Shown here piece after piece: positions 18,601 through 26,143 of a stretch of DNA of 64,000 nucleotides; positions within the stretch are counted from its first letter, which is position 1; every line of letters starts with the position of its first letter. Source of the DNA: CATQHP01 sp965214915 (GTDB lineage: Bacteria; Acidobacteriota; Terriglobia; Bryobacterales; UBA6623). The stretch lies in assembly GCA_965214915.1 (NCBI GenBank), contig CBDCCP010000003.1:434001-498000 (forward strand), read 5' to 3'. The translations under genes were made by a program, and so were the position numbers. The notes beneath the pieces were generated by a model. That model did no database searches and was not told the origin of the DNA. It was given only the letters and a program-made list of their open reading frames with translations.

Positions 18601-18615
18601 CCTGGGAATCCGCAT
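15601..18615 (-). CDS. Secreted TIGR03437 protein with HExxH motif and Ig-like domain
   Basis: A 1004-residue exported protein (signal peptide HLSAAAGILLFLAASGGRLA). Residues about 140-330 contain a nidogen-like segment (FPYFGKRHDVVFVHSDGNLT). Around residue 400 is VLGHETGHRFLAY, an HExxH sequence typical of metallopeptidases, followed by SLLGRQLAHWSFFF. A bacterial Ig-like (Big-1-type) region (FRVVDRNFTPYSGVALEFET) precedes the C-terminal TIGR03437 domain (FSAAGVVNAASFASGG ... VLFAGLAPLTAGLYQVNVEL). The protease activity is inferred from the motif only. It is divergent from the first sulfatase gene with 132 bases between. Confidence 0.8.
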   Translation of the reverse strand: MRIPRHLSAAAGILLFLAASGGRLAAATESDAFDPGTYRGRILSDRFMRRQRLARKPRITRLPKETLPAPLRDIGDIAIIDTSNGVVADPNPFDLAGTSLLFAPAASGYSVTPGGRSIAGEALANGLPLALEDDDFREVRLPFAFPYFGKRHDVVFVHSDGNLTFEEPDARSTGRNFSRAFVGPPRILPLFTDLDPSKPGAAISVYSVADQVAFSWQAVPTYQDSGIGPRQTFQAVLFADGRVAFLYDAAVAVPGAVVGIFPGRLEGDPTPADMSLGLDEPAAGAAAEIFTNRLELDCFAASQQFFRNHDDVYDFVVFFNDIGLSNGPGSFAFEVNVRNEARGIGDLLFDDPVFDFGVDFGSPRRLSSFLNMGPLSNYPTDPEARIPVLGENSTLSVLGHETGHRFLAYPAFLDLATGMRSLSLLGRQLAHWSFFFNSRASFVEGNLIEDKGPAESPRFLTTETVSRFSELDQYLMGLRAPEEVSATFLVENPRNGVGFGNSARSPQTGVAFDGDRKNIALERIIAAEGPRLPDHSVAQREFRFAFILIVAEGSEPDPASVAKLDGIRRAWPAFYEQAVDGRSAAHAALVKLLHLSTWPASGVVVGRTGRAHVEIGEPRDVDLVVNLTLSDGILGIPPTVTIPAGKLRGPFDLAGAAPGLTTLTAEAGEPGFDRAVSRVQARDNLGELKLEVVSGAEQTAAAGSPPAEPIVFRVVDRNFTPYSGVALEFETSGGILSVSATETDALGRVAASWRLPDASGVQTLTARLRDEPAVSATVQVRSVDSAPRFSAAGVVNAASFASGGSGFAPGGLLTIFGAGLAADAGAAEAFPLPDELQSARVIVNGVPAPLLFVSPAQINFQLPFEVRGESFTLTAATPLGAGARVELALGSAQPGIFFDPSSGTGAVVQRGGAIEVFATGLGAVGPPVRTGAQAPPAPLSRVAGATRAWIDGMEAPVLFAGLAPLTAGLYQVNVELPADLAPGRHTVAIAVDGFKSNAAAFDSN

Positions 18616-18747
18616 ACGTTGTTTTCGAGAATTCCTATCGGCGGACGGGAACGGCTTGGCGCGCCGCGCTCTTCCGATTGTAAGAAGAAACCGCGGGCGG
18701 ATTTGCGCCTGGAGCGCCGCTCCCCTGACTTTGCTAACTTTTCTTGC

Positions 18748-20184
18748 ATGACGCGGATTTGGATTCTCGCTCTCGGCTGCTTGGCCGGGCTTTGCTCCGG
18801 CCAGGAAAAGCTGAACGTTCTATTCATCGCCGCCGACGATATGAACAACGATCTCGGCGCTTACGGGCATCCCCTGGTCAAGACCCCCAACTTCGATCGG
18901 CTGGCTCGGATGGGGATCAAGTTCGAACGAGCCTACTGCAACTATCCGGTGTGCAATCCCAGCCGCGCATCGCTGATGACCGGTCTCTATCCCGATCAGA
19001 CCCGCGTGCGCAGCAATGCAGGGAACTTCCGCAATGAAATTCCCAGCGTGAAGACGTTGCCGCAGATGTTCCAGGACGCCGGATATTTCACCGCTCGCGT
19101 GGGCAAGATCTATCATTACGGAGTGCCGACGCAGATCGGCGAAGACGGCGTTGACGACCCGGCGTCCTGGCGTGAAGTCGTCAACCCGCGCGGCCGCGAC
19201 AAGTGGGAAGAGGATCGCATTTATTCGATCGACCCGGTGACGCACAACCTCGGCGGCACGTTGAGTTGGATGGCGCAAGACGGAACCGACGAAGAGCAGA
19301 CCGACGGCATCGGCGCGACCGCCGCGATTGCGCTTATGGAGCGGCACAAGGACGAGCCTTTCTTCGTGGCGATGGGCTTTTACCGCCCGCACACGCCTTA
19401 CGTGGCGCCGCGCAAGTATTTCCAGATGTATCCGCTGCACATGGTGCGGCTGCCGGTCGAGCCGCTCGACGACCTGGTCGACATGCCGCATGCGGCATGG
19501 GTCGATCGGCCCTACCAGCTTTACCTGAGCGAAACGAAGAAGCGTCAGGCGATCCAGGCTTACTATGCCTCGATTACGTTCGTCGACGCGCAACTCGGAC
19601 GGCTGCTCGACGCGGTCGAAAAACTGGGCTTGGCCGACAATACCGTGATCGTGTTCTGGTCAGACCACGGCTACCACATGGGCGAGCATAAACTTTGGCA
19701 GAAAACGACGCTGTTCGAAAATTCGGCGCGCGTGCCGCTGATGATCGCTTCGCCGAAGCACCGCAAGACGGCCGGGCTGGCCACCGGGTCGCTGGCCGAA
19801 TTGCTGGATTTGTATCCGACGCTGGCCGAGTTGTGCGGCATCGCGCCGCCGAAGCATCTTGTCGGCAAGAGTCTTGCGCCGATACTCGACGATCCGACGC
19901 AGTCGGTGCGCGCAACGGCGCTGACCACCTTCGACACGCTCGACCGCGTGAACCGACCGCCGCTGCGCCCGCGGGCCGTGGGGTATTCGATTCGCACCGA
20001 GCGCTGGCGTTATACCGAGTGGGGTCCCGATGCGCGATACGGCGCCGAGCTCTACGATCACTGGAACGATCCGAAAGAATACGTCAACCTGGCGCTGGCG
20101 CCGCATATGCAGGAGACGGTCGCGAAGATGAAGAAGCTGCTCGACCGGCATGTCGCGGAGGCTGTGAGCAAGCCGAATTTGTAG
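18748..20184 (+). CDS. Secreted sulfatase, iduronate-2-sulfatase-like
   Basis: A 478-residue exported protein (signal peptide WILALGCLAGLCSGQ). LFIAADDMNNDLGAYGHP holds the metal-binding Asp pair and CNPSRASLMTG is the CxPSR sulfatase signature, whose Cys must be converted to formylglycine. WSDHGYHMGEHKLWQKTT and the C-terminal region follow the iduronate-2-sulfatase (S1_7-like) pattern. It removes sulfate esters from glycans in the periplasm or outside. It is followed after 40 bases by a second sulfatase on the same strand, probably an operon. Exact substrate is not readable from the sequence. Confidence 0.92.
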   Translation: MTRIWILALGCLAGLCSGQEKLNVLFIAADDMNNDLGAYGHPLVKTPNFDRLARMGIKFERAYCNYPVCNPSRASLMTGLYPDQTRVRSNAGNFRNEIPSVKTLPQMFQDAGYFTARVGKIYHYGVPTQIGEDGVDDPASWREVVNPRGRDKWEEDRIYSIDPVTHNLGGTLSWMAQDGTDEEQTDGIGATAAIALMERHKDEPFFVAMGFYRPHTPYVAPRKYFQMYPLHMVRLPVEPLDDLVDMPHAAWVDRPYQLYLSETKKRQAIQAYYASITFVDAQLGRLLDAVEKLGLADNTVIVFWSDHGYHMGEHKLWQKTTLFENSARVPLMIASPKHRKTAGLATGSLAELLDLYPTLAELCGIAPPKHLVGKSLAPILDDPTQSVRATALTTFDTLDRVNRPPLRPRAVGYSIRTERWRYTEWGPDARYGAELYDHWNDPKEYVNLALAPHMQETVAKMKKLLDRHVAEAVSKPNL

Positions 20185-20224
20185 CTGCGGTTCGAAGCCG
20201 TAGGCGCGGGGTATCATACGGCGC

Positions 20225-21910
20225 ATGGACACGTTGAACCGCCGGAATTTTCTGAAACATGCCGTTGCCGCGGCGGCCGCGCCCTGGGCCGCCGCTTCGT
20301 GCGGAAACTCCGACACATCGCCCGAGGAATCCCGCCCGAACATCGTGCTGATCATGGCCGACGACATGGGTTTTTCCGACATCGGCTGCTACGGCGGCGA
20401 GGTCGATACTCCCAACCTGGACGCGCTGGCGGCGAACGGTCTGCGTTTCCGCTGGTTCTATAACGGCGCGCGGTGCTGCCCGACGCGCGCGGCGCTGCTT
20501 ACCGGCCTCTACGCGCATCAAGCCGGCGTCGGCCACATGACCGGGCAGTATCGCAAAAACGGCGAGATCGTCGCCTCGTACGCGGGGGACCTGAGCAAGA
20601 ACAGCGTGACGATCGCCGAGGCGCTCAAGTCCGCGGGCTACACGACGCTGATGAGCGGCAAATGGCACGTGACGCCTTCGATCGAGAAAGAAGGCGATGT
20701 TCCCAAGCAGCACAATTGGCCGCGCCGACGCGGCTTCGACCGCTTCTGGGGAACGATCCTGGGGGCGGGAAGTTTTTACGATCCGGTGACGCTGGCCGAA
20801 GACAACCGGCACGTCGAACCGGACGGTGAAGATTTCTACTACACGACGGCGATCGGCGACCGTGCGATCCGCTTTATCGACGAGTCGCCGGACGGCAAGC
20901 CGTTTTTCCTCTACATGTCGTTTACCTCGCCCCACTGGCCGCTGCATGCCCCCGAGGAGGCCGTTGCGAAGTACAAGGGGCGTTACGACATGGGCTGGGA
21001 CAAGTTGCGCGAGGCGCGGCGGGCGCGGATGATCGAGATGGGCGTCATCGCAGCCGATTGGCCGCTGACCGAACGCGATCCGGCGGTTCCGGCCTGGGAG
21101 GAAACTCCGCACAAGGAGTGGGAAGCGCGTCGCATGGAAGTTTACGCCGCGCAGATCTCCATCATGGACGAGACGATCGGCCGGCTGACCGACCGTCTCC
21201 GCGAGCGCGGCCAACTCGACGATACGTTGATCTTCTTTCTGTCCGATAACGGCGGCTGCGCCGAGGAATTGGCGAATAGCTGGGGCGAGCCGCTGTTCTT
21301 CCCGAAGAAAACTCTCGACGGCGAGCGCGACGTCCAGCATGAGAACGATCCGTCGATCATGCCCGGCCCCGAGGAGACATATCAGAGTTACGGCATCCCC
21401 TGGGCGAACGTCTCGAATACGCCGTTCCGGTTGTACAAGCACTTCGTGCATGAGGGCGGGATTGCCTCGCCGCTGATCGTCCATTGGCCGGCGAAGCTCA
21501 AGAACCCCGGGAGATGGACCGACTCGCAAGGCCACTTGATCGACATCATGGCGAGTTGTCTGGATGCGGCCGGGGCCGAATATCCAAGCGAGTACAACGG
21601 CAACGCGATCACGCCGCTGGAGGGCAAAAGCCTGCTGCCGGACGTAACCGAGCAGGCCGCGGTCGAGCGCGACGCGCTCTATTGGGAGCACGAAGGCAAC
21701 CGCGCCGTCCGCTCGGGGCAATGGAAGCTCGTGTCGAAATGGAGCGAGCCGGAGAAAAATCGCTGGGAATTGTACGATCTCGAGGCGGACCGCACGGAGA
21801 CCAACGACTTGGCCCGCGAGCATCCCGAGCGGGTAGCCGAACTGAGCGCGAAATGGCGGGCCTGGGCGGACAAGGCGGGCGTCATCGAGTGGCGGTCTTG
21901 GGATCGCTAA
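20225..21910 (+). CDS. Tat-exported arylsulfatase
   Basis: A 561-residue sulfatase beginning with a twin-arginine signal (NRRNFLKHAVAAAAAPWAAA) and a lipobox-like AASC, so it may be a Tat-exported lipoprotein. IVLIMADDMGFSDIGCYGGE contains the metal ligands and CCPTRAALLTGLYAHQAG the formylglycine signature (CxPTR). FFLSDNGGCAEELANSWGEP completes the site. It belongs to the arylsulfatase A/AtsA group (S1_4-like). Tat export fits folding with metal before transport. It is convergent with the third sulfatase gene. Confidence 0.92.
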   Translation: MDTLNRRNFLKHAVAAAAAPWAAASCGNSDTSPEESRPNIVLIMADDMGFSDIGCYGGEVDTPNLDALAANGLRFRWFYNGARCCPTRAALLTGLYAHQAGVGHMTGQYRKNGEIVASYAGDLSKNSVTIAEALKSAGYTTLMSGKWHVTPSIEKEGDVPKQHNWPRRRGFDRFWGTILGAGSFYDPVTLAEDNRHVEPDGEDFYYTTAIGDRAIRFIDESPDGKPFFLYMSFTSPHWPLHAPEEAVAKYKGRYDMGWDKLREARRARMIEMGVIAADWPLTERDPAVPAWEETPHKEWEARRMEVYAAQISIMDETIGRLTDRLRERGQLDDTLIFFLSDNGGCAEELANSWGEPLFFPKKTLDGERDVQHENDPSIMPGPEETYQSYGIPWANVSNTPFRLYKHFVHEGGIASPLIVHWPAKLKNPGRWTDSQGHLIDIMASCLDAAGAEYPSEYNGNAITPLEGKSLLPDVTEQAAVERDALYWEHEGNRAVRSGQWKLVSKWSEPEKNRWELYDLEADRTETNDLAREHPERVAELSAKWRAWADKAGVIEWRSWDR

Positions 21911-22097
21911 GGCTGTCGTCGCAGCCAGTGGAGAGCAAGATGGGACGCGGCGCGGAAAGACTGCTGCGCAAAGGCCTGGAAGAGGGGGATAAACGCCGTT
22001 TAAGCGCCGCTTAAGCGCCGTTCAAACGGGTTTTGAAGCACGCGGGGTCAAGGCCGCCCGCGGCGTTTTCGCCGTGAACTGTTGAGGGCCGCGAAGA
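21911..22097. other. Convergent intergenic region with 11-base imperfect repeats
   Basis: Between two convergent sulfatase genes, 21990-22030 holds three imperfect copies of an 11-base unit: GCCGTTTAAGC, GCCGCTTAAGC and GCCGTTCAAAC. They include the perfect palindrome CGCTTAAGCG and the near-palindrome CCGTTCAAACGG. A short GGCGTTTTCGCC hairpin lies at about 22056-22067. Together these could end transcription from both sides; no classic T-run terminator is seen. Confidence 0.4.
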
Positions 22098-23528
22098 TCA
22101 GCTTCGTCCCAACGGGCGGGTGTTGCGCTCGAGCTCTTCGACAAAGGCTTTTGCTTGCGCGGTCAGTTCTTCGATGACTTGCGGATGACGCTCGCGGATG
22201 TCGAATTTTTCGCCCGCGTCGGCGTGCAGATCGAACAGCGCAACGGCCTCGAAGTCGGCGTCGAGGCGCAGCTTGTAACGACCGCGCCGAATCGCCTCCA
22301 GCCGGGGCGGCCGGTCGCGCCCGCTGCCCGCGAAGAAATAGAAGCGCTCGTGAGGCGATTGCTCGGTTGCGCCCGACAGCAGCGGCCACAGGTCGCGGCC
22401 GTCGAGCACGCGGTCGGACGGCAACTCCGCGCCCGCCAGAGCGGCGAACGTCGGCAGGATATCCATGTTGGCGGCAACGGCCGAAGTCACGCGGCCGGCA
22501 GGGATTTTCCCTTTCATGCGAAAGATTCCGGGGACGCGCATGCCGCCTTCCCAAGTGGTGGCCTTGCCGCGATTAAACGGCCCGGCGGAGCCGGCGTCGA
22601 TGCCGTATTGCAGCCACGGGCCGTTGTCGGAGGTGTAAACGACGAGGGTGTCGCCGGCGATTCCGAGCCGGTCGAGCTTATCCAGGATTTGACCGACCGA
22701 CCAGTCGATCTCTTCGATCACATCGCCGTAGCGGCCGCGCAGCGAGCGCCCCCAGCGGTTGTTGGAAACAAACAGCGGAACATGCGGCATGGCGTGGGGC
22801 AGATAGAGAAAAAACGGGCCGTCCTTGGCCGATTCGATGAAGTCGAGAGCTTTTTGGGTGTAGAGCGTGGTGAGCTTGCGCTGGTCGGGATCGTATTCGA
22901 CGACCTCGTCATCGTCCATCAGCGGCAGCGGGTGCGGGAAGCCCTGACCTTTCTCCAGGTCGTAATAGCTTCCTTGGCCGGCGAATCCGGTGAAGTCGGC
23001 GCACTCGCGGGCGGAAACCATGCGCTCGTCCTCGGGTTCGCGGATCGGCATGACCGGGTGATAGCGCCACATGTCGTTCGAGAACGGAATGCCAAACCAG
23101 TGGTCGAAACCGTGGCGGTGCGGAAGGAACGGGGGCGCGTCGCCGAGATGCCACTTGCCGATCATCATCGTGGCGTAGCCTTGCGTTTTGAGCAACTCGG
23201 CAACGGTGATTTCGTCGGGATGGATGCCGGTGGTCTGCTTCGGTCCGTGGTTGAACGCGAGGCTTGCGCGCGGCGGATAGGAACCGGTCATCAGCGCGGC
23301 GCGGGAAGGGCCGCAGAACGGCGCTGCATAGAAGCTGGTGAAGCGAATGCCCTCGCGGGCCATACGGTCGATATGAGGCGTGCGGATGTCGGGATGCCCA
23401 TAGACGCCGAGGTCTCCCCAGCCCTGATCGTCGGCGAAAATCACGATGAAATTCGGTTGCCGGGGTTCTTGAGCGCGGGCCGGCAGAGCGGCCAGGAGAG
23501 CGGCGGCGGGCAGCAGGAGTTTCTTCAT
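22098..23528 (-). CDS. Secreted sulfatase
   Basis: A 476-residue exported protein (signal peptide LLLPAAALLAALPARAQ). IVIFADDQGWGDLGVYGHPD carries the metal-binding Asp pair and CGPSRAALMTGSYPPR the CxPSR formylglycine signature; YTSDNGPWLQYGIDAG and GGMRVPGIFRMKGKIPAGRV are typical of arylsulfatases (S1_16/S1_19-like). It starts inside the last codons of the upstream pabA/trpG gene (4-base overlap), so the two may be translationally coupled although their functions are unrelated. Confidence 0.92.
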   Translation of the reverse strand: MKKLLLPAAALLAALPARAQEPRQPNFIVIFADDQGWGDLGVYGHPDIRTPHIDRMAREGIRFTSFYAAPFCGPSRAALMTGSYPPRASLAFNHGPKQTTGIHPDEITVAELLKTQGYATMMIGKWHLGDAPPFLPHRHGFDHWFGIPFSNDMWRYHPVMPIREPEDERMVSARECADFTGFAGQGSYYDLEKGQGFPHPLPLMDDDEVVEYDPDQRKLTTLYTQKALDFIESAKDGPFFLYLPHAMPHVPLFVSNNRWGRSLRGRYGDVIEEIDWSVGQILDKLDRLGIAGDTLVVYTSDNGPWLQYGIDAGSAGPFNRGKATTWEGGMRVPGIFRMKGKIPAGRVTSAVAANMDILPTFAALAGAELPSDRVLDGRDLWPLLSGATEQSPHERFYFFAGSGRDRPPRLEAIRRGRYKLRLDADFEAVALFDLHADAGEKFDIRERHPQVIEELTAQAKAFVEELERNTRPLGRS

Positions 23529-24118
23529 GGCGTCGAGGCGTCCATCGAGTTTAGCTGCATGTTCAGAAAATTGCCGAGCAGGCGCTTGCCGGCGGCAGTG
23601 AGGATCGACTCGGGGTGGAATTGGACGCCCTCGACGGGCAACTCCCGGTGGCGCAGGCCCATGATCAGCCCGTCTTCCGTTCGCGCCGAGACCTCGAGCG
23701 CCGCCGGCAGGGAGTCTTCCTCGACGATCAGAGAGTGGTAGCGCGTCGCCGTGAAGTCCTGCTCGATGCCGGCGAACACCGTCTTGCCGTCGTGGCGGAT
23801 ACGGCTTGTCTTGCCGTGCATCAGGTAGGGCGCGCGCACGACTTTGCCGCCGAACGCCTCGCCGATCGACTGATGCCCGAGGCAGACGCCCAGGATGGGC
23901 GCCGCGCCGGACATCTCCCGGATGAGCGCAACCGAAATCCCCGCCTCGCGGGGAGTGCAGGGCCCCGGCGAGACGACGATCCTTGCCGGCCGCATCTCGC
24001 GGACTTGCCCCACCGTGACCCGGTCGTTGCGCTTGACGACGATCTCCGCGCCCAGTTCGCCGAGGTGTTGCGCCAGGTTGAACGTGAACGAGTCGTAGTT
24101 GTCGATGACCAGCAGCAT
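23525..24118 (-). CDS. pabA: Anthranilate/aminodeoxychorismate synthase glutaminase subunit
   Basis: A 197-residue class I glutamine amidotransferase. The start MLLVIDNYDSFTFNLAQHLG, oxyanion segment VSPGPCTPREAG, nucleophile LGVCLGHQSIGEAFGG and catalytic VEGVQFHPESI are all present. It releases ammonia from glutamine for TrpE (anthranilate) or PabB (aminodeoxychorismate); many bacteria use one amphibolic subunit for both, so TrpG is an equally valid name. Neither partner gene is in the window. It overlaps the following sulfatase gene by four bases. Confidence 0.92.
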   Translation of the reverse strand: MLLVIDNYDSFTFNLAQHLGELGAEIVVKRNDRVTVGQVREMRPARIVVSPGPCTPREAGISVALIREMSGAAPILGVCLGHQSIGEAFGGKVVRAPYLMHGKTSRIRHDGKTVFAGIEQDFTATRYHSLIVEEDSLPAALEVSARTEDGLIMGLRHRELPVEGVQFHPESILTAAGKRLLGNFLNMQLNSMDASTP

Positions 24119-24140
24119 CGCTGCTCTTATTGTGACCCTT

Positions 24141-24404
24141 TCACCGATACACCTTGGCGCGGCCGCCGACCCTTACCACCAGGACACGCAAAGCATCGTC
24201 CTGAGTCTCGCAAATCACGCGGCAATCCCCTATCCGATAGCGCCACAACTTACCCAGTGGGCCAGTCAGAGCCTTGCCCAGATTCCGTGGCTCCTCCAGT
24301 TCCGCAACCCGCTCGTTCATGTAATCGACAATGCGTCGAGCCATCTGCTTGTCGAGCTTGCGGAGTTGACTCCGGGCGGATGCGGTGTACTCAATCGTCC
24401 AAAT
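24141..24404 (-). CDS. RelE/ParE-type toxin without a canonical start codon at its homologous N-terminus
   Basis: The conventional ATG at 24344 gives 67 residues (MARRIVDYMNERVAELEEPR ... GDCRVICETQDDALRVLVVR). The same frame continues upstream with typical RelE sequence WTIEYTASARSQLRKLDKQ, directly preceded by ATT at 24402-24404 and an in-frame TGA. No ATG, GTG or TTG lies between. Either the toxin starts at an ATT codon, overlapping the antitoxin stop by 14 bases as in coupled TA pairs, or it lost its start and is crippled. RelE toxins cut mRNA on the ribosome. The gene follows its RHH antitoxin directly. Confidence 0.75.
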   Translation of the reverse strand: MWTIEYTASARSQLRKLDKQMARRIVDYMNERVAELEEPRNLGKALTGPLGKLWRYRIGDCRVICETQDDALRVLVVRVGGRAKVYR

Positions 24405-24618
24405 TCAGGGCATTCCTCACGTCGGCGGAGGAGTACACCCTCTCTGTGCCTTGACGAAGACGCTCCAGCACGTCCGCGGCAAGGTAGTAGTCCTCCATAT
24501 CCTCAAGGCCGCGCTCAATCACCTCACGCAGGTAGAAAGCTTTGGTGCGCCCGGTCTGCGAGGCCAGAAAATCAAGCCGTTGCTCGGTTTCAGGAGCAAG
24601 CCGAATCGAAGTCGCCAT
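24391..24618 (-). CDS. Ribbon-helix-helix antitoxin partner of RelE-like toxin
   Basis: A 75-residue protein from ATG 24618: MATSIRLAPETEQRLDFLAS, then QTGRTKAFYLREVIERGLED, a ribbon-helix-helix DNA-binding fold of the type placed before RelE toxins (RelB/DUF6290-like), then an acidic C-terminus ending DVRNALNLDD for toxin binding. It should repress its own promoter. The AT-rich bases just upstream (24620-24665, including TATATGTATTTATTACA) probably contain promoter and operator. Confidence 0.82.
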   Translation of the reverse strand: MATSIRLAPETEQRLDFLASQTGRTKAFYLREVIERGLEDMEDYYLAADVLERLRQGTERVYSSADVRNALNLDD

Positions 24619-24735
24619 GTCGCCGGAGTCCTCTGAATATATGTATTTATTACACCACGCTTGGCCGCATTGTAGGCGCCGTGTGCTACCTTCACCTTGA
24701 ACCGCGGCCGCCCGGCCGCACACAGGAGGGACGAT

Positions 24736-25833
24736 ATGCAACGCCGCAGCTTCATTACCGGCGCCGCCGCCGCGTCGGCGGCAGCATGCAGCGCGCCGCC
24801 GCCCGAACATCGGCCGGAGACCGCGCGGCCGCCGCTGAAAATGCACGTCGGCGCGCAACGCGGCCCGACCGACAGCGAGACGCTGCAATTCCTGAAGCGC
24901 CACGGGGTCAACAACTGCTGCGGCTTTCCGCCCGCCCCGGGCGAGCGCGGCTACTGGCTCCCCGAAGACCTGGAGAAAACGCGCGATCTGTGCGCGGAGC
25001 ACGGCGTCTCGCTCGACATGGTCGCGCTGCCCTTTCTCGCTTCCTCGCACATCGACCGCGAAAAGCGCGGCGCGATCATGCTGGGCCAATCGCCCGAACG
25101 CGACAAGGACATCGACGACATCCACAAGATGATCGAAGCCTGCGCACAAACGGGCATTCCCGCCTTCAAGTACAACATGAGCATCTTGGGCGTGCTGCGC
25201 ACCGAGCGCACGCCGGGCAGAGGCGGCTCGACGTATTCCACTTGGCGCCTCGACGAAGCGCAGCCCGACCCGCCGCTCACCCGCGCCGGCCGCATCGACG
25301 AAGACGCGGCCTGGGAGCGCATTGCCTATTTCCTCGAAAGGGTCATCCCCGTCGCCAACGAGTTCCGCATCCGCGCCGCCTGCCACCCGCACGATCCCGG
25401 CGTCCCGCCCGAAGGCTATCAAGGCGTCGTCCGCGTGCTGGGAACCCCCGAAGGACTCTACAAGTTCATGGAGATCGAAAAAAGCCCTTACCACGGCTTC
25501 AATCTCTGTCTGGGCACGACGGCGGAAATGCTGCAAGACCCGGCAACGCAAATTCATGAGGTCATCCGCCGCATCGGCGGCGAGAAGAAAATCTTCAACA
25601 TCCACTTCCGCAACATCCGCGGCCGCCGCGACCGTTTCCAGGAAGTCTATCCCGACGAAGGGGACATGAACATGGTCGAAGTCGCGCAAACGCTTTGGGA
25701 GGTCGATTATCCCTATATGCTCATGCCCGACCACATGCCGATTCACCCGGACGACCCCGACCGCCGGCAGGGATTCGCCTACGGATTCGGCTATATCAAA
25801 GGAATTCTGCAGACGCTCCGCAGCCGGGCGTAG
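24736..25833 (+). CDS. Mannonate-dehydratase-like TIM-barrel protein, Tat lipoprotein
   Basis: A 365-residue protein. It begins MQRRSFITGAAAASAAAC, a Tat signal with a lipobox-like Cys, and continues into an UxuA/xylose-isomerase-like TIM barrel: KYNMSILGVLRTER, AACHPHDPG, GFNLCLGTTAEM, FNIHFRNIRGR and MLMPDHMP contain the His, Cys and Asp metal ligands of mannonate dehydratase (PF03786). UxuA dehydrates D-mannonate in hexuronate breakdown, normally in the cytosol, so the export signal is unusual and suggests a divergent sugar-acid enzyme. A strong SD (AGGAGGG) lies 5 bases before ATG 24736. Confidence 0.82.
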   Translation: MQRRSFITGAAAASAAACSAPPPEHRPETARPPLKMHVGAQRGPTDSETLQFLKRHGVNNCCGFPPAPGERGYWLPEDLEKTRDLCAEHGVSLDMVALPFLASSHIDREKRGAIMLGQSPERDKDIDDIHKMIEACAQTGIPAFKYNMSILGVLRTERTPGRGGSTYSTWRLDEAQPDPPLTRAGRIDEDAAWERIAYFLERVIPVANEFRIRAACHPHDPGVPPEGYQGVVRVLGTPEGLYKFMEIEKSPYHGFNLCLGTTAEMLQDPATQIHEVIRRIGGEKKIFNIHFRNIRGRRDRFQEVYPDEGDMNMVEVAQTLWEVDYPYMLMPDHMPIHPDDPDRRQGFAYGFGYIKGILQTLRSRA

Positions 25834-25927
25834 TGCTGCTACTCTGAAATCAGTCCTCCATTGGAACGGTCCGGCGGTCTTCGTTCGCCGCCGCGAAGAT
25901 TCAGCGGAAACCCGTTCCTCTCGACGC

Positions 25928-26003
25928 GGGGCGGTAGCTCAGCAGGTAGAGCAACGGCCTTTTAAGCCGTGGGTCCTGGGTTCGAGTCCCAGCCGCCTCA
26001 CCA
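25928..26003 (+). tRNA. tRNA-Lys (anticodon TTT)
   Basis: The acceptor stem GGGGCGG (25928-25934) pairs with CCGCCTC (25993-25999), with one G-T wobble. The D loop reads TAGCTCAGCAGGTAGAGCA, the anticodon stem-loop is ACGGCCTTTTAAGCCGT with anticodon TTT, and the T arm is CTGGGTTCGAGTCCCAG. The discriminator is A26000 and CCA is encoded at 26001-26003. The anticodon reads AAA/AAG lysine codons. Confidence 0.95.
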
Positions 26004-26004
26004 T

Positions 26005-26040
26005 GTCTTAGCGGGTATGGAGGTCTTAGCGGGTATGGAG
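26005..26040. repeat. 18-bp perfect tandem repeat abutting tRNA-Lys
   Basis: GTCTTAGCGGGTATGGAG occurs twice without a gap (26005-26022 and 26023-26040), starting one base after the encoded CCA. It is in the tRNA trailer and not in a gene. Nothing in it pairs into an obvious terminator. It could be a duplication footprint at the tRNA 3' end. Confidence 0.85.
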
Positions 26041-26143
26041 AACCGCCTGCGCATCGTTTCTCTTTGGACGAGACTTCGGGCGGCAAGCTTCCGCCGGATC
26101 CGACCGGGGCCGCCGCTTGCGGATCGGCAGGTCTCTTGTCCCT

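Noticed and set aside
17404..18747. Long N-terminal extension of the first sulfatase
   Set aside because: The open frame upstream of 18748 is antisense to the TIGR03437 protein; ATG 18748 begins a proper signal peptide.
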